DNA of 64,000 bases from Occallatibacter savannae (GCF_003131205.1 NZ_QFFY01000001.1:186001-250000); one strand, 5' to 3'; positions 9,601-18,068 are shown, counted from the first letter of the stretch. Notes: a model not told the origin generated them from the sequence alone. A program made the numbers and translations.

Positions 9601-10702
9601 TGACTTCGCCGCCGAGGAGGCTGGCTCGGAAATCTCGAAGTGTGGCGTCTCCATTGGCGAGGGTGTAGTGGGCTGCGATGTAGGAGACTTCGGCGCGGAG
9701 GCTTGGAGTCTTCGTGATGAGCTGTCGGCTGTGAAGATCGCCGTTTACGGTCAGCAACTGAAGGAGCGGTCTGTTGGGTGCGGACTGATACTGCGCAGTA
9801 CCGGAGACAGCGACAAGGCCGGACGGGATGGATGGGTTGTGAAGGAAGCCGGCGAAGGTCTGACCGTCAACGGTGGCGTTGTATTGCGCCTCAACCAAAG
9901 GATTGCTGTAGTTGCTGAGCGTCGCGTTGAGTGCAACGTTGGAGTCGCCCATTGCGATTTTTGCGGAAGACAGGTGTGCAACGTTGGGATCGGCGTCGAA
10001 CTGGATGTTAAGAGTGTGCGGCGGGGCCTGGCTGCCTGCGTAGTTGAGCTGGCCGTTGGAGTAGCTGAGCGTGCCGGAGTAACGCTTGGGGCCGGGGTCG
10101 AAATTGGCGTTGAGCTGGAGATCGTTGAGGTCGGCGGTGATGGCGCTGGGCACGCTGTTGTAAAGGACGACTCCGTTGGTGAGGACGGCATGGCGGATGC
10201 CGAGGTCGAAGATGGAGGTGTTGCTGCTGGAGTTGCTCTTCTTCAACGTGGGGAGATTGGTGTTGCCATTCTTGTCGACGTAGACCTGCACGACCGGGTT
10301 GTCGATGCGAATGCTATCGAAGTACCACTTGCCGCCGAAGACGGAGACGACGCGAACGCCGGCTTGTGCGTGCTGGACCTGAAGGAGCGGCGGACTGGTG
10401 TGCGGCGCGGCGCCGTCGACCTTGAGGCCATAGAGGTCGACGCTGAGATTTGACAGATTCAGCTTGAAGTTCTGGAGGTGCACGCCGGTGTTGAGCGCTT
10501 TGGTGGCCTGTTCCTGAATCTGGCCGAGGAGATAGGAGTGGCCGCGGGAGCTGTTGAGCAGGAACATGGCGATGATGAAGCCGAAGATGATGGGGAAGAC
10601 GATGACGCCGCCGACGAATTTCGCGATGGCGATGGCACGATGGTGCCGTGAACGCGGCTGCTGCTGCTCGTTGTTGTCAGAATGATGATGAAGGAGAGCC
10701 AA
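6644..10702 (-). CDS. tamB: TamB-like translocation/assembly module protein (DUF490)
   Basis: A 1352-residue AsmA-like envelope protein. It has one N-terminal transmembrane anchor (about 27-50, IVFPIIFGFIIAMFLLN), a long repetitive beta-rich body and a C-terminal DUF490 (TamB_C) domain from about 1000. That domain holds GGDIILNGNRYLLTGG, FVNPTMTQPVVNLTV and, later, ADIIHLLAFGQ. Such proteins bridge the two membranes, handling outer-membrane protein assembly or phospholipid transport. The Omp85 partner gene lies 9 bases upstream in the same direction, a classic tamA-tamB pair. A lipid-transport role (AsmA/YhdP/TamB superfamily) is equally possible. Confidence 0.9.
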   Translation of the reverse strand: MALLHHHSDNNEQQQPRSRHHRAIAIAKFVGGVIVFPIIFGFIIAMFLLNSSRGHSYLLGQIQEQATKALNTGVHLQNFKLNLSNLSVDLYGLKVDGAAPHTSPPLLQVQHAQAGVRVVSVFGGKWYFDSIRIDNPVVQVYVDKNGNTNLPTLKKSNSSSNTSIFDLGIRHAVLTNGVVLYNSVPSAITADLNDLQLNANFDPGPKRYSGTLSYSNGQLNYAGSQAPPHTLNIQFDADPNVAHLSSAKIAMGDSNVALNATLSNYSNPLVEAQYNATVDGQTFAGFLHNPSIPSGLVAVSGTAQYQSAPNRPLLQLLTVNGDLHSRQLITKTPSLRAEVSYIAAHYTLANGDATLRDFRASLLGGEVTAQGTMKSLGTDAARNNFSAAIHNISLAQAKRMAGKSGSSGPVNIAGSVNGTATATWGKTINDLMAKADATVNANVSNPQQPHIVNASATPPATPTPSAVPINGALHATYNGANQQLALDRSFFKTPQTNINLNGTVSNNSALNIQLQANDLRELETIADLFRTPTPGQPAPQPLGLAGTATFNGVVRGSTSAPHLTGQLNAQNLQVHGSTWKLIRTNVDASPSRAALQNAELVPASQGHIALNASAQLKKWSFEKSSPVQVQLNASQLDIAELVKLAGQQAPVTGTLAANVNMHGSVQNPIGNGNVTLTKAAAYGEPLNTAKITFDGSGDEAHAHLDLAAPAGSINGKVTVSPNRKTYTAELTSSGIHLDKIQQLQSSSAKPSGVVAINAKGQGTFDNPGVDATIEIPTLSVQKQTITDIRLHANVANHLATAQLTSSAVNTAIKANAKIELTGDYPADATFDTQGIPLAPILAVYAPDQAGNISGQTELHATLHGPLKNKKLLEAHATIPVLKLAYGNEIQLAATAPIKVDYRDGIVDVQRSAIKGTDTDIQFQGHVPTTGNAPMSVLLLGSLDLHIAQLFDPELRTGGQIKFNVNSYGATHAPGVEGTIDIVNASFASPDMPVGLQNANGTLALTKDRLNITSFQGQVGGGTLTAQGGVAIRPSIQFDMGLSARGIRLLYPQGMREGIGANLRLTGTTDAALLGGTVNLTDVSFTPGFDLSSFIGQFSSGVEAPPTQGFAQNLGLNLAVHSSNAVNLVSRTLSVGGTANLQVRGTAAEPVILGRVNLSGGDIILNGNRYLLTGGTIQFVNPTMTQPVVNLTVTTTIQQYDISLRFEGPVDQLRTQYTANPALPQADIIHLLAFGQTTEASAMNSTPANQAAETLVANQVSSQVTSRISKVAGISQLSVNPVLANGGGQNAGANITIQQRVTGNLFVTFSSNVTTTQGQTIQGQYQVTPSVALSATRDPNGGFAVDALIKKSK

Positions 10703-10711
10703 GGGAAACTC

Positions 10712-13700
10712 CTAGAATGCCTGGCCGATGCTGATGAAGGGCTGGGTTGATTTCACACCTTTAGGCGCGTTGAGGTTGTAGCCGAAGTCGAAGCGGATAG
10801 GCCCGACGGGCGTGGCATAGCGGAGACCGATGCCGATGTTGTTGGCGTAGAGGGATGTGAAGTCGTGGAAGCCGATACGCGGAAAGACGTTTCCGCCGTC
10901 ATAGAAGGGAACAATGCCGATGCCCTTTTTGATGGGCAGCGGGATGCGTGCTTCGGCGTTGATGATGAGCTGCTCGTTGCCGCCACTGGGAACGTTGATC
11001 TGCGGGCAGTTTGGAGCAGTTTCATTGGAGCTGCAAACGAAGATGTTGCGCTGAGGTCCGGCGCCGTCCAGCGGAAAGCCGCGAAGTGAATCGCCACCGC
11101 CGGTGAAGAAGCGCTCGCTGAGCGGGACGCGGCTGTTGGCGAAGGGCTGGGCGAGACCTACGCGGATGCTGCCGGCCCACACGATATTGTGGAACTTTTC
11201 ACGGTAGATGGCAGCCTGTGAGGTGAGCTTGGCGAAGTTGACGCTGGAGCCGAGCTTGGTGGAGTTGAGGTCGAGTTCGATGGAGTCGAGCACGCCTTTG
11301 TGGGCGTCGAGGACATTGTCGCGCGAGTCGCGGGTGAGGTTGGCGCCGAAGCCGGAAAGGCGCACGTGCTGATCTTCAGGAGGGACGAGTTCTGGGATTT
11401 CGACGCGGGTGAGGTCGGTTTTGCTGAAGCTGTAGCGAACGAAGAACAGGTTGTGCTTGGCTTCGTCGATGAAGCGCTGGATCTGGTAGCTGCCTACGTC
11501 CTGCTGCGAGGAAAAGATGGGGTTCTGCTCGTTTCGCTCGTAGGTGAAGGAGAATGTCGACTTCCAGGGAGTCCAGCGGAAGTTGGGATTGATGTAGAAG
11601 AGGCCGAGGCGCTGATCGAGACGTCCGGCAAAGGCAGTGAAGGTGACGGATTCGCCTTTGCCGCGGAAGTTGTTGCGCGTGTACTGGAAGGAGCCGCGCG
11701 GACCGTAGAAGGTGGTCTGGCTGGTCTTGAAGTTCGACGGAAGACCAACCGGCGGAAGATTGGGAACTGCGGCGGTGCCGCTGGGGATGCTGCCGCCGCG
11801 ATTGATGAGCTCGAAGCCGAAGCCATAGGTGAAGTCATTGCGCTTGGCTTCATGGACTTTGATCAGTACGTCTTCGCTGGTTTGGGTGGTGATCTGGGTC
11901 CTGGGGTCTACCTCGGCCCAATCGAAGACACCGGTGTGGTCGTACAGGCTGCTGCCCGCGGTGAGGAGATTTGTTTCGGTTAGGGGCTCATCGGGTTTGA
12001 GGATATTTACGTCCTGATCGATGAGGCGCTGGCGGGTGTAGTTTCGCCCAAGAGTGAGGACGTCGCCGGTGAAGACGCGCGGGCCTTCATAGATGTGGTA
12101 GATGACGTTGATGTGGTGCGGATCGTTTTTCGAGACTTGTGTCGCGGTTTCACGGAAGCTGGCGGTGAGGTAGCCGGCGCGAAAGTAGTTGGCCATGATG
12201 CCGGCGCGGTCGGCTTGCACGTTAGCCTGAGAGTAGGGTTGGCCTTCTGCGAGCTTCAAGCCTTTGGGTGCGAACTGCGACTCGGGGAAGGTGCTGGCGC
12301 CCTGAATAGCAAGAGAGGTGACGACATCGCGCGGACCCTCTGTGACGTGGAAGGTGACTTCGATATCGCCGCCGTGCTTGATTACGTTGGACGTGACCTG
12401 AACGTTGCTGAAGCCCTGGGACTCGTAAACGCCTTTGAGGTTCTTGATGCTGGCGCGAACGAGCTGATCGCTGAACTGACCGTGGGAGAGGAAGTGCTTC
12501 TTCTGGACGGCGATGTGAGGGGTGAGGTCGTCGGCTTTGAGCTGCTGCTCGCCGGCGATGTGAACGTCAGTGACGCTGTGCTTCTTGCCTTTGGCGATGC
12601 GGTAGACGACGGTGCGGAGCTGGTCGTTGCCGGTGGTCTCTGATGAGACCTTGATGTCGAAATAGCCCTTCTTCTGATAGTAGGAGCTGAGAGCCTGCTC
12701 GCCTTCGGCAACGGTCTCAGGATCGACGCCGACACCCTGGTACACGGGAAGCAGAGTCTTCTTGGTCCATGGAAAAAGACGAGCGCCCTGGATTTCGACT
12801 TTGGTTTTGGTTCCCGGATCCGCATTGAACTGGATATCGGCGCGGTTGGTATCGGCGTGGAACTCGGCACCGGAGAGCTTTACCTGAGCGGCGAGGTAAC
12901 CCTTCTTTTGAAGGTGCGATTCGAGGCGATTTGTGGCTTTGTTGAGAGTGGGGCGCTTGTAAGCCTTGCCGTGACGCACGGCGGCTCCGCGGAAGCGCGC
13001 AAGAGGGCCGGTGATCTGATCGTGGAGTTCCTTCTGTTGGGCAGGAGAGACGCCGGTGATGTTGACGTCACCGAACTTGGCTTTTTTACCCAGGTCGGAA
13101 TGGAAGATGACGTTGACTACGCCGTGTTTGGTGTCGGTCTGAAGCGAGGTCGTGACGTCGGCTTTGAAGTAGCCCTCCTGGCGGAAGAAGCGGAGGAGGC
13201 GCTGCCGATCCTGCTCGACGGTGGCGGAGTCGTAGGGAGCCTGCGAGGTGTAGTTGGATACCTGAATGAGGCGGGAGTAGGGATAGCGTTCGGCGCCGGG
13301 GAACTGGAAGATTCCGTACCAGACGGCGGGCTCGAGCACGTAGAGGACGCGCAGGCCGTTGGAGAGCGGTTCGACCTGGATGCGGACCTTCTGAAATCGC
13401 CCGGTTTCCCGCAGAGCGGCGGCGGTAGCTTCGACCTTCTCGCGGGCGAAGGGCTGGCCTTCTTTTTGTGCGAATTTGGATTGGAAGTCGGAGGTCTTGA
13501 GGTCGGGACGGCCGGCTATTTCGACCGATGTCACGGCCTGACCTTCATAGGATGAAAGGATCTGTTCTGCCGGGGGAGTGTTTGAGTCCTGAGGAGTCTT
13601 TTTGGGCTGGGCGCTTTGCGCGGGTGCATTCTGCGTCTGAGCTGCTGAAATTCGCGGCGCGGACACGACGGAGACGATCAGACAAGGCAGAACGACGATC

Positions 13701-13750
13701 CGAACCAGGGATAAGAAGGAGTTGCGTACACCGCTCGCTGAACACACCAT
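10712..13750 (-). CDS. Omp85-family outer membrane protein (TamA/BamA-like) with many POTRA domains
   Basis: A 1012-residue outer-membrane assembly protein. A signal peptide ends near SAAQ (about 35-38). A proline-rich linker follows, then a long periplasmic region to about 630. It shows repeated POTRA-type starts: TSVEIAG, FGDVNITG, TKVEIQGARLF, VTDVHIAG, TSLAIQGASTF and FTGDVLTLGRNY, with a further probable one at FQFPGAERYPYSR. A 16-strand-type beta barrel ends in the terminal phenylalanine of SIGQAF. Pairing with the TamB-like gene suggests a TamA role. The POTRA number exceeds TamA (3) and BamA (5) as generally known, so I leave the symbol empty. The ATG at 13750 gives a plausible signal sequence. 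Confidence 0.92.
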   Translation of the reverse strand: MVCSASGVRNSFLSLVRIVVLPCLIVSVVSAPRISAAQTQNAPAQSAQPKKTPQDSNTPPAEQILSSYEGQAVTSVEIAGRPDLKTSDFQSKFAQKEGQPFAREKVEATAAALRETGRFQKVRIQVEPLSNGLRVLYVLEPAVWYGIFQFPGAERYPYSRLIQVSNYTSQAPYDSATVEQDRQRLLRFFRQEGYFKADVTTSLQTDTKHGVVNVIFHSDLGKKAKFGDVNITGVSPAQQKELHDQITGPLARFRGAAVRHGKAYKRPTLNKATNRLESHLQKKGYLAAQVKLSGAEFHADTNRADIQFNADPGTKTKVEIQGARLFPWTKKTLLPVYQGVGVDPETVAEGEQALSSYYQKKGYFDIKVSSETTGNDQLRTVVYRIAKGKKHSVTDVHIAGEQQLKADDLTPHIAVQKKHFLSHGQFSDQLVRASIKNLKGVYESQGFSNVQVTSNVIKHGGDIEVTFHVTEGPRDVVTSLAIQGASTFPESQFAPKGLKLAEGQPYSQANVQADRAGIMANYFRAGYLTASFRETATQVSKNDPHHINVIYHIYEGPRVFTGDVLTLGRNYTRQRLIDQDVNILKPDEPLTETNLLTAGSSLYDHTGVFDWAEVDPRTQITTQTSEDVLIKVHEAKRNDFTYGFGFELINRGGSIPSGTAAVPNLPPVGLPSNFKTSQTTFYGPRGSFQYTRNNFRGKGESVTFTAFAGRLDQRLGLFYINPNFRWTPWKSTFSFTYERNEQNPIFSSQQDVGSYQIQRFIDEAKHNLFFVRYSFSKTDLTRVEIPELVPPEDQHVRLSGFGANLTRDSRDNVLDAHKGVLDSIELDLNSTKLGSSVNFAKLTSQAAIYREKFHNIVWAGSIRVGLAQPFANSRVPLSERFFTGGGDSLRGFPLDGAGPQRNIFVCSSNETAPNCPQINVPSGGNEQLIINAEARIPLPIKKGIGIVPFYDGGNVFPRIGFHDFTSLYANNIGIGLRYATPVGPIRFDFGYNLNAPKGVKSTQPFISIGQAF

Positions 13751-13848
13751 CGGGTGTTTGGATGCAGGAGGTATTTAGGCGTTTGCTCATCAGTTGCTTG
13801 AGGGCGGGGAGGGCCTGAAACGGGCGCATCGTCCATCGGGTACTCAGG

Positions 13849-14919
13849 ATGCAGCATCTAAGGCTCAATGTAACCGCGAGCATACTCATGGATTCCGCTG
13901 AACACACCTCGGATGCAGTGCCCAATTTGAACAGGGCGCTGCCACGACATGAGAGACGGATCTGGGAGACGGTCTTTCGCACCCCGCTGAAATCCTTCTG
14001 GGATCTGAAGGACATTCCGTATCACAGAGTTCTAAAGCGCGTTTGGAGAGGGCTGTTTGAAGACCGGGTGTTTGGCTGGGCGGCGGAACTGGGGTTCTAT
14101 TTCCTTTTTGCGCTGTTTCCGACCCTGATCTGCGCGAGTTCGATTCTCGGGCTGGTGGCGCGGTCGGCGAACCAGTTCTACGGAGAGCTGCTGGGCCATC
14201 TGGCCCTGGTGATTCCGACATCGGCGATGGGCGCCGTGCTGAAGACGTTCAATGAGACGACGGCAGCCTCTACTTCCGGGAAGGTGACGTTCGGGCTTGT
14301 GGCCGCGATCTGGTCAGCGTCGGTTGGGGTGTCGGCGATCCAGGAGACGCTGAACGCCGTGTACAAGCTTGAAAGTCGGCGATCTTATCTCGTGGCGCGG
14401 CTGCAGGCGATCGGCCTGACGATCCTGCTGATTGTTATGGTGTCGCTCGGGTTGGGGTCGATGCTGGCAGGAGACTACTTCGCGCATCTGATTGGATCGC
14501 GGGTGCACGACACAATTCTGCAGGTGGCGGGGATCGCGTCTGTGCGGCTGGTGAGCTGGGTGTTAGCAGGGGTGGTGCTGGCGCTTACGTTTGCGGTGCT
14601 TTACTACTGGGCGCCCGATTGCGACATGCGGTGGCACTGGATTACGCCCGGCGCGGTGATAGGGATTGTGGGCTGGATGCTGGCGTCGCTTGGATTTCGG
14701 CTGTATCTGCACTACTTCAATACTTACAGCGTGACGTACGGGTCGCTGGGTGCTGTGGTGATTCTGCTGATGTGGTTCTACATCACCGGGCTGATGCTTT
14801 TGATTGGGGCAGAGGTAAACAGCAAGATCGAGGCGGCAGCGGCGGAGCGAAGCCTGGAACTGCACGATAGCGGTTCCACGGGGGTTCATGCCCAGGCGGT
14901 TTCGGCGTCGCGGCGCTGA
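13849..14919 (+). CDS. YihY/virulence factor BrkB family membrane protein
   Basis: A 356-residue polytopic inner-membrane protein of the YihY/BrkB family (formerly called RNase BN). About six hydrophobic segments follow a cytoplasmic N-terminus. Typical family stretches are AAELGFYFLFALFPTL near 82-97, WSASVGVSAIQETLNAVY near 155-172, LYYWAPD near 247 and SVTYGSLGAVVILLMWFYIT near 294-313. The start may be ATG 13849 or ATG 13888, and I kept the longer form. The function is unproven, though a transport role is often suggested. It is divergent from the Omp85 gene. Confidence 0.9.
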   Translation: MQHLRLNVTASILMDSAEHTSDAVPNLNRALPRHERRIWETVFRTPLKSFWDLKDIPYHRVLKRVWRGLFEDRVFGWAAELGFYFLFALFPTLICASSILGLVARSANQFYGELLGHLALVIPTSAMGAVLKTFNETTAASTSGKVTFGLVAAIWSASVGVSAIQETLNAVYKLESRRSYLVARLQAIGLTILLIVMVSLGLGSMLAGDYFAHLIGSRVHDTILQVAGIASVRLVSWVLAGVVLALTFAVLYYWAPDCDMRWHWITPGAVIGIVGWMLASLGFRLYLHYFNTYSVTYGSLGAVVILLMWFYITGLMLLIGAEVNSKIEAAAAERSLELHDSGSTGVHAQAVSASRR

Positions 14920-15060
14920 GGATCGCGGTTCTTCCCGAAGTCGTACAATTCCCTCCACGGGTAGAATCTGCGGCGTTTCGCGCAGCGGGGCGGAATGCGG
15001 TAGAATCCGAGATTCTCCGGATGCCTTTGACGGCCGGAGAAGGAAGAGCGGAGGCTGACC

Positions 15061-15687
15061 ATGGAAGTGGAGTTCACCGCGAGACAAGTTAGCGTTCCGA
15101 AGGGGGTCCGCTCACAGGCCGAGGAGGGCCTGGAACGGATAGCCCGCATACTGGGTAAAGGAGCGCGCGCAAGCGTGGTGTTTCGCGCGCAGAGACACCT
15201 GCAGATCGCCGAGCTGACGATCAAGGCGCGCGTACAGACGATTGAAGCAGCAGGTAAGGCCGACACGCTGGAAGGAGCACTGCGAATTGCCATTCAGCAT
15301 GCCGAAAACCAGGCACTGAAATACCGCGACCGGCAGTTCGAGCGAAAGCGGATGCCGAAGCTGGACAAAGTGCTGACGGCTCCGCCGGTGGTACCCGCGA
15401 AACGCGGCGCACAACCCGAAGGAATGCACGAGAACGGAAAGCTGACACGAGCGAAGGTGAAGACAGCCATTCCGGTGCATTCATTTCCTGTAAGTACTGC
15501 CATTGTCGAGCCGCACATTCTGGCCAGCGGTGAAGCGATTGCCGTGAAGCCGATGACGATTGAAGAGGCGGTGAAGGATGCGGAGTTTCGGGATAAGGAC
15601 CTGCTGATCTTCAGGAACCGCGCCGGCGACTTGTACGTGCTGCATCGCCGACGCGATGGGCAGATGGAACTGGTCGAAGTTCCATGA
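15061..15687 (+). CDS. hpf: Ribosome hibernation-promoting factor, long form
   Basis: A 208-residue long-form HPF. The N-terminal S30AE domain (about 1-105) binds the 30S decoding region, and a basic linker follows. The C-terminal domain (about 150-208, KPMTIEEAVKDAEF then DLLIFRNRAGDLYVLHRR) mediates ribosome dimerisation into 100S particles. ATG 15061 follows a GGAGAAGGAAG-type purine-rich leader. It pairs with rapZ 80 bases downstream, as in the usual rpoN-hpf-rapZ neighbourhood, although rpoN is now distant. Confidence 0.93.
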   Translation: MEVEFTARQVSVPKGVRSQAEEGLERIARILGKGARASVVFRAQRHLQIAELTIKARVQTIEAAGKADTLEGALRIAIQHAENQALKYRDRQFERKRMPKLDKVLTAPPVVPAKRGAQPEGMHENGKLTRAKVKTAIPVHSFPVSTAIVEPHILASGEAIAVKPMTIEEAVKDAEFRDKDLLIFRNRAGDLYVLHRRRDGQMELVEVP

Positions 15688-15766
15688 GATGAAAGCAGCG
15701 TTACTCCGGTGACGCTGTTTTCGTTTGCGTAGGTGTGCTCTTGATTGAGGGTGCTAGGATGGGCGC

Positions 15767-16687
15767 ATGGCGCCCAAGCAGTCCAAGACAGGTGTGCGCA
15801 GCCGCACAGAGCCGAAAATTTCGGCGAAGACATCAGGGAAAGAACTGATCATTCTCACTGGAATTTCCGGCGCAGGAAAAGCTTCGGCGCTGAAGGCGTT
15901 TGAGGACCTCGGGTATCAGGCTGTCGATAATCTGCCGCTGGAACTCATGCAGGAGTTCGCTGGGCTGGTTGCGAAGTCGAAGGAGATTGAGCGCGCTGCG
16001 ATTGTGGTGGACGTGCGCGAGGGGCAGGCGCTGGACCGACTGCCGGAGATCATCAAGCATGTGAAGCGCGTGCTGCCGACGCGCGTGGTGTTTCTGGACG
16101 CGCAGGACCAGGTTCTGGTGCGGCGTTATTCGGAGACGCGCAGGCCGCATCCGCTGCGCCGGTCGGAGAGCGTGTCCCGTTCAATTGTGGAAGAGCGGCA
16201 GATGCTGGATACCGTGCGCAACGTGGCGGATACGCAGATCGATACTTCGCGATTCAATGTGCACGAGCTGCGCGAAGAGATCCTGAAGAGATTCGGGCAC
16301 GGGGATCAGACGGAGCGGTTGCTGGTGTCGTGCCTGAGTTTCGGATTCAAGAATGGGGTGCCGCTGGATGCGGACCTGGTGTTCGATGTGAGGTTCCTGC
16401 CGAATCCGCATTTCGTGCCGGAGTTCAGAGAGAAGACGGGGCTCGATGCGAAGGTGGCGGGGTATGTGAAGGGGTTTCCGCAGACCGGGGAGTTTCTGGA
16501 TAAGGTCACCGATCTGATGCTCTACCTGATGCCGCACTATGTGAAGGAAGGGAAGAGCTATCTCACGATTGCTTTCGGGTGCACGGGCGGGCAACATCGC
16601 AGCGTGATGATGGCGGAGGAGATCGCGAAGCGTCTGTCGAAGGCCGGGTACATTGCGAAGGCTGTGCATCGGGATATGCCGCGATAG
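15767..16687 (+). CDS. rapZ: RNase adapter protein RapZ (YvcJ family nucleotide-binding protein)
   Basis: A 306-residue P-loop protein. Family members bind UDP-GlcNAc or nucleotides and regulate amino-sugar synthesis (as an RNase E adapter in E. coli) or cell physiology (YvcJ). The P-loop region is GISGAGKA at 32-39, in which the usual Ser/Thr after the lysine is alanine. Diagnostic C-terminal motifs are intact: FDVRFLPNP, the YVKGFPQTGEF region and GCTGGQHRS at 271-279. A basic N-terminal extension of about 25 residues precedes the domain. ATG 15767 is the only well-placed start. Confidence 0.94.
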   Translation: MAPKQSKTGVRSRTEPKISAKTSGKELIILTGISGAGKASALKAFEDLGYQAVDNLPLELMQEFAGLVAKSKEIERAAIVVDVREGQALDRLPEIIKHVKRVLPTRVVFLDAQDQVLVRRYSETRRPHPLRRSESVSRSIVEERQMLDTVRNVADTQIDTSRFNVHELREEILKRFGHGDQTERLLVSCLSFGFKNGVPLDADLVFDVRFLPNPHFVPEFREKTGLDAKVAGYVKGFPQTGEFLDKVTDLMLYLMPHYVKEGKSYLTIAFGCTGGQHRSVMMAEEIAKRLSKAGYIAKAVHRDMPR

Positions 16688-16690
16688 TGG

Positions 16691-17701
16691 TTATTTCGCG
16701 GGCTTCTGCAACTGGTCGAGGAACGCGGAGAGAGCGCTGCTGAACTGGCGAGTCTGGTCGGGTGAGTTGGAGAGCCACACGATGAATCTGCGGGCCGGGG
16801 CGGCCTGGTAGGCGTTCGGGTTGGTCCGCGGCGCGGCCAGCGATTTGGGTTCGTTATAAAACCACAGGGATGGAATGAGCAGGTTGGATGCGGCGGCGTC
16901 TGCATCCCAGCGATCGCTCACCAGCAGGTGCGCGGGGACGAGGTGCGAACGCGCGTCACCGAAGATGGCGGCGGTGGGCGAAGCGAGCGGCTGATCGAGT
17001 ACTATGCCGGCGAGATCGGAGTGGCGTGCGGCAACTTCGAGAGCGAGGTTGGCGCCGAGGTCACGGCCGATGAGAAGGATCGACGAACTGGAGATGTGGC
17101 GTGTGCCTGTGAGATAGTGCAGGGCTGACTCGGCGTCTTCGCGCCAGCGCTGTTCGCTGGGGTGTTCGAAGTGGCTTTGGCCGTAGCCGCGGTAGTCGAA
17201 TGCGAAGACGTTGAGGCCAGCGGCGTGGAGTTGTTCGAGTCCTCCAATTGTGTCGGAGAGGTTTCCGGTCTGGCTGTGGAGGTAGATGGCAGTGAAGCGC
17301 GGCTGTGATGCGGCGGGAATCCACCAGCCGCGGAGCTGGGGCTCGCCGGAGGCGTTTGAGGCGAAGCCGATGGATTCGAAGGAAAGGGTTGCATTTGCCG
17401 GCGTGTTGGTGACAGCTGAAGTGGGGTGATAGAGCAGCTGCCAGCTACCTTGCCAGAAGAGGATGCAGAGCGTTCCCCAGGCGCAGAGGACAGCGGCGAG
17501 AAGAGCGATGGCGAGGCCGCCGAGCAGCCAGCGCCCGGAGACTATAGGCGGAGCGGGCCGGTTGAGCGGAGTTGTGCGCGGCGATAGCGGCTGCGCAGCC
17601 GATGCGGCTGAAGACTTCCGAGGCGGTGTTGATTTGCTCATCTCTTCGAACTTACTGATTGCTGCTGCCGAGGCTTCGCTTGCGTGCGCAGGGCGGCTCA
17701 C
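16691..17701 (-). CDS. Alpha/beta hydrolase-fold membrane protein, probably catalytically altered
   Basis: A 336-residue protein with one N-terminal membrane helix (about 49-70, LLGGLAIALLAAVLCAWGTL) and an alpha/beta hydrolase domain of the YqkD/BEM46 type. The strand and turn FAFDYRGYGQS (near 168-178) is typical. At the nucleophile elbow, where relatives have G-x-S-x-G, the sequence is GRDLG (near 214-218), with Asp in place of Ser. The final strand (RRFIVWLSNSPDQT) lacks the expected catalytic His. It is therefore probably not an ordinary serine esterase. An ATG at 17641 is an alternative start. It converges with rapZ with only 3 bases between the stop codons. Confidence 0.8.
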   Translation of the reverse strand: MSRPAHASEASAAAISKFEEMSKSTPPRKSSAASAAQPLSPRTTPLNRPAPPIVSGRWLLGGLAIALLAAVLCAWGTLCILFWQGSWQLLYHPTSAVTNTPANATLSFESIGFASNASGEPQLRGWWIPAASQPRFTAIYLHSQTGNLSDTIGGLEQLHAAGLNVFAFDYRGYGQSHFEHPSEQRWREDAESALHYLTGTRHISSSSILLIGRDLGANLALEVAARHSDLAGIVLDQPLASPTAAIFGDARSHLVPAHLLVSDRWDADAAASNLLIPSLWFYNEPKSLAAPRTNPNAYQAAPARRFIVWLSNSPDQTRQFSSALSAFLDQLQKPAK

Positions 17702-17759
17702 ATTTATGCTAATTGCGCTGCTTCAGGTGTGAGACGTCGATAGCTCAGGAGATGAGGTC

Positions 17760-18068
17760 ATGGCAGAGTTTGTGCGGATTTGTTCGCAGGCTGAGATTCC
17801 AGCGCCGGGGATGGTGAAGGAGTTTCAAGTGAATGGGCGCGCGCTGTGCGTCGGGAATGTGGATGGTGCAGTGTGCGTGCTGGATGGGACGTGTCCGCAT
17901 GAGGGCGGTCCGCTTGGCGAGGGATCGATCGAGGGCGGGAAGGTGATGTGTCCGTGGCACGCGATTTCGTTCGACGTGAAGACCGGGTCGGCGGAAGGGG
18001 AACCGGATTTGAAGGTGGAGGTTTATGAGGCGAAGGTAGAGAGCGGGGAGTTGAGGGCTAAGCTGTAA
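17760..18068 (+). CDS. Rieske [2Fe-2S] ferredoxin
   Basis: A 102-residue soluble Rieske protein. The cluster ligands are visible as CPHEGG (C45, H47) and CPWHAISFD (C64, H67), the normal C-x-H...C-x2-H pattern. The length matches stand-alone ferredoxin components of dioxygenases and the NirD-like group. No oxygenase or reductase gene lies nearby, so its electron partners are unknown. ATG 17760 follows a good AGGAGATGAGG ribosome binding site. Confidence 0.93.
   Translation: MAEFVRICSQAEIPAPGMVKEFQVNGRALCVGNVDGAVCVLDGTCPHEGGPLGEGSIEGGKVMCPWHAISFDVKTGSAEGEPDLKVEVYEAKVESGELRAKL

Noticed and set aside
7016..10453. Several long plus-strand frames (up to 306 residues) antisense to the TamB-like gene
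   Set aside because: They are Gly/Val/Asp/Glu-rich mirror translations of high-GC coding DNA. The minus strand carries clear DUF490 homology.
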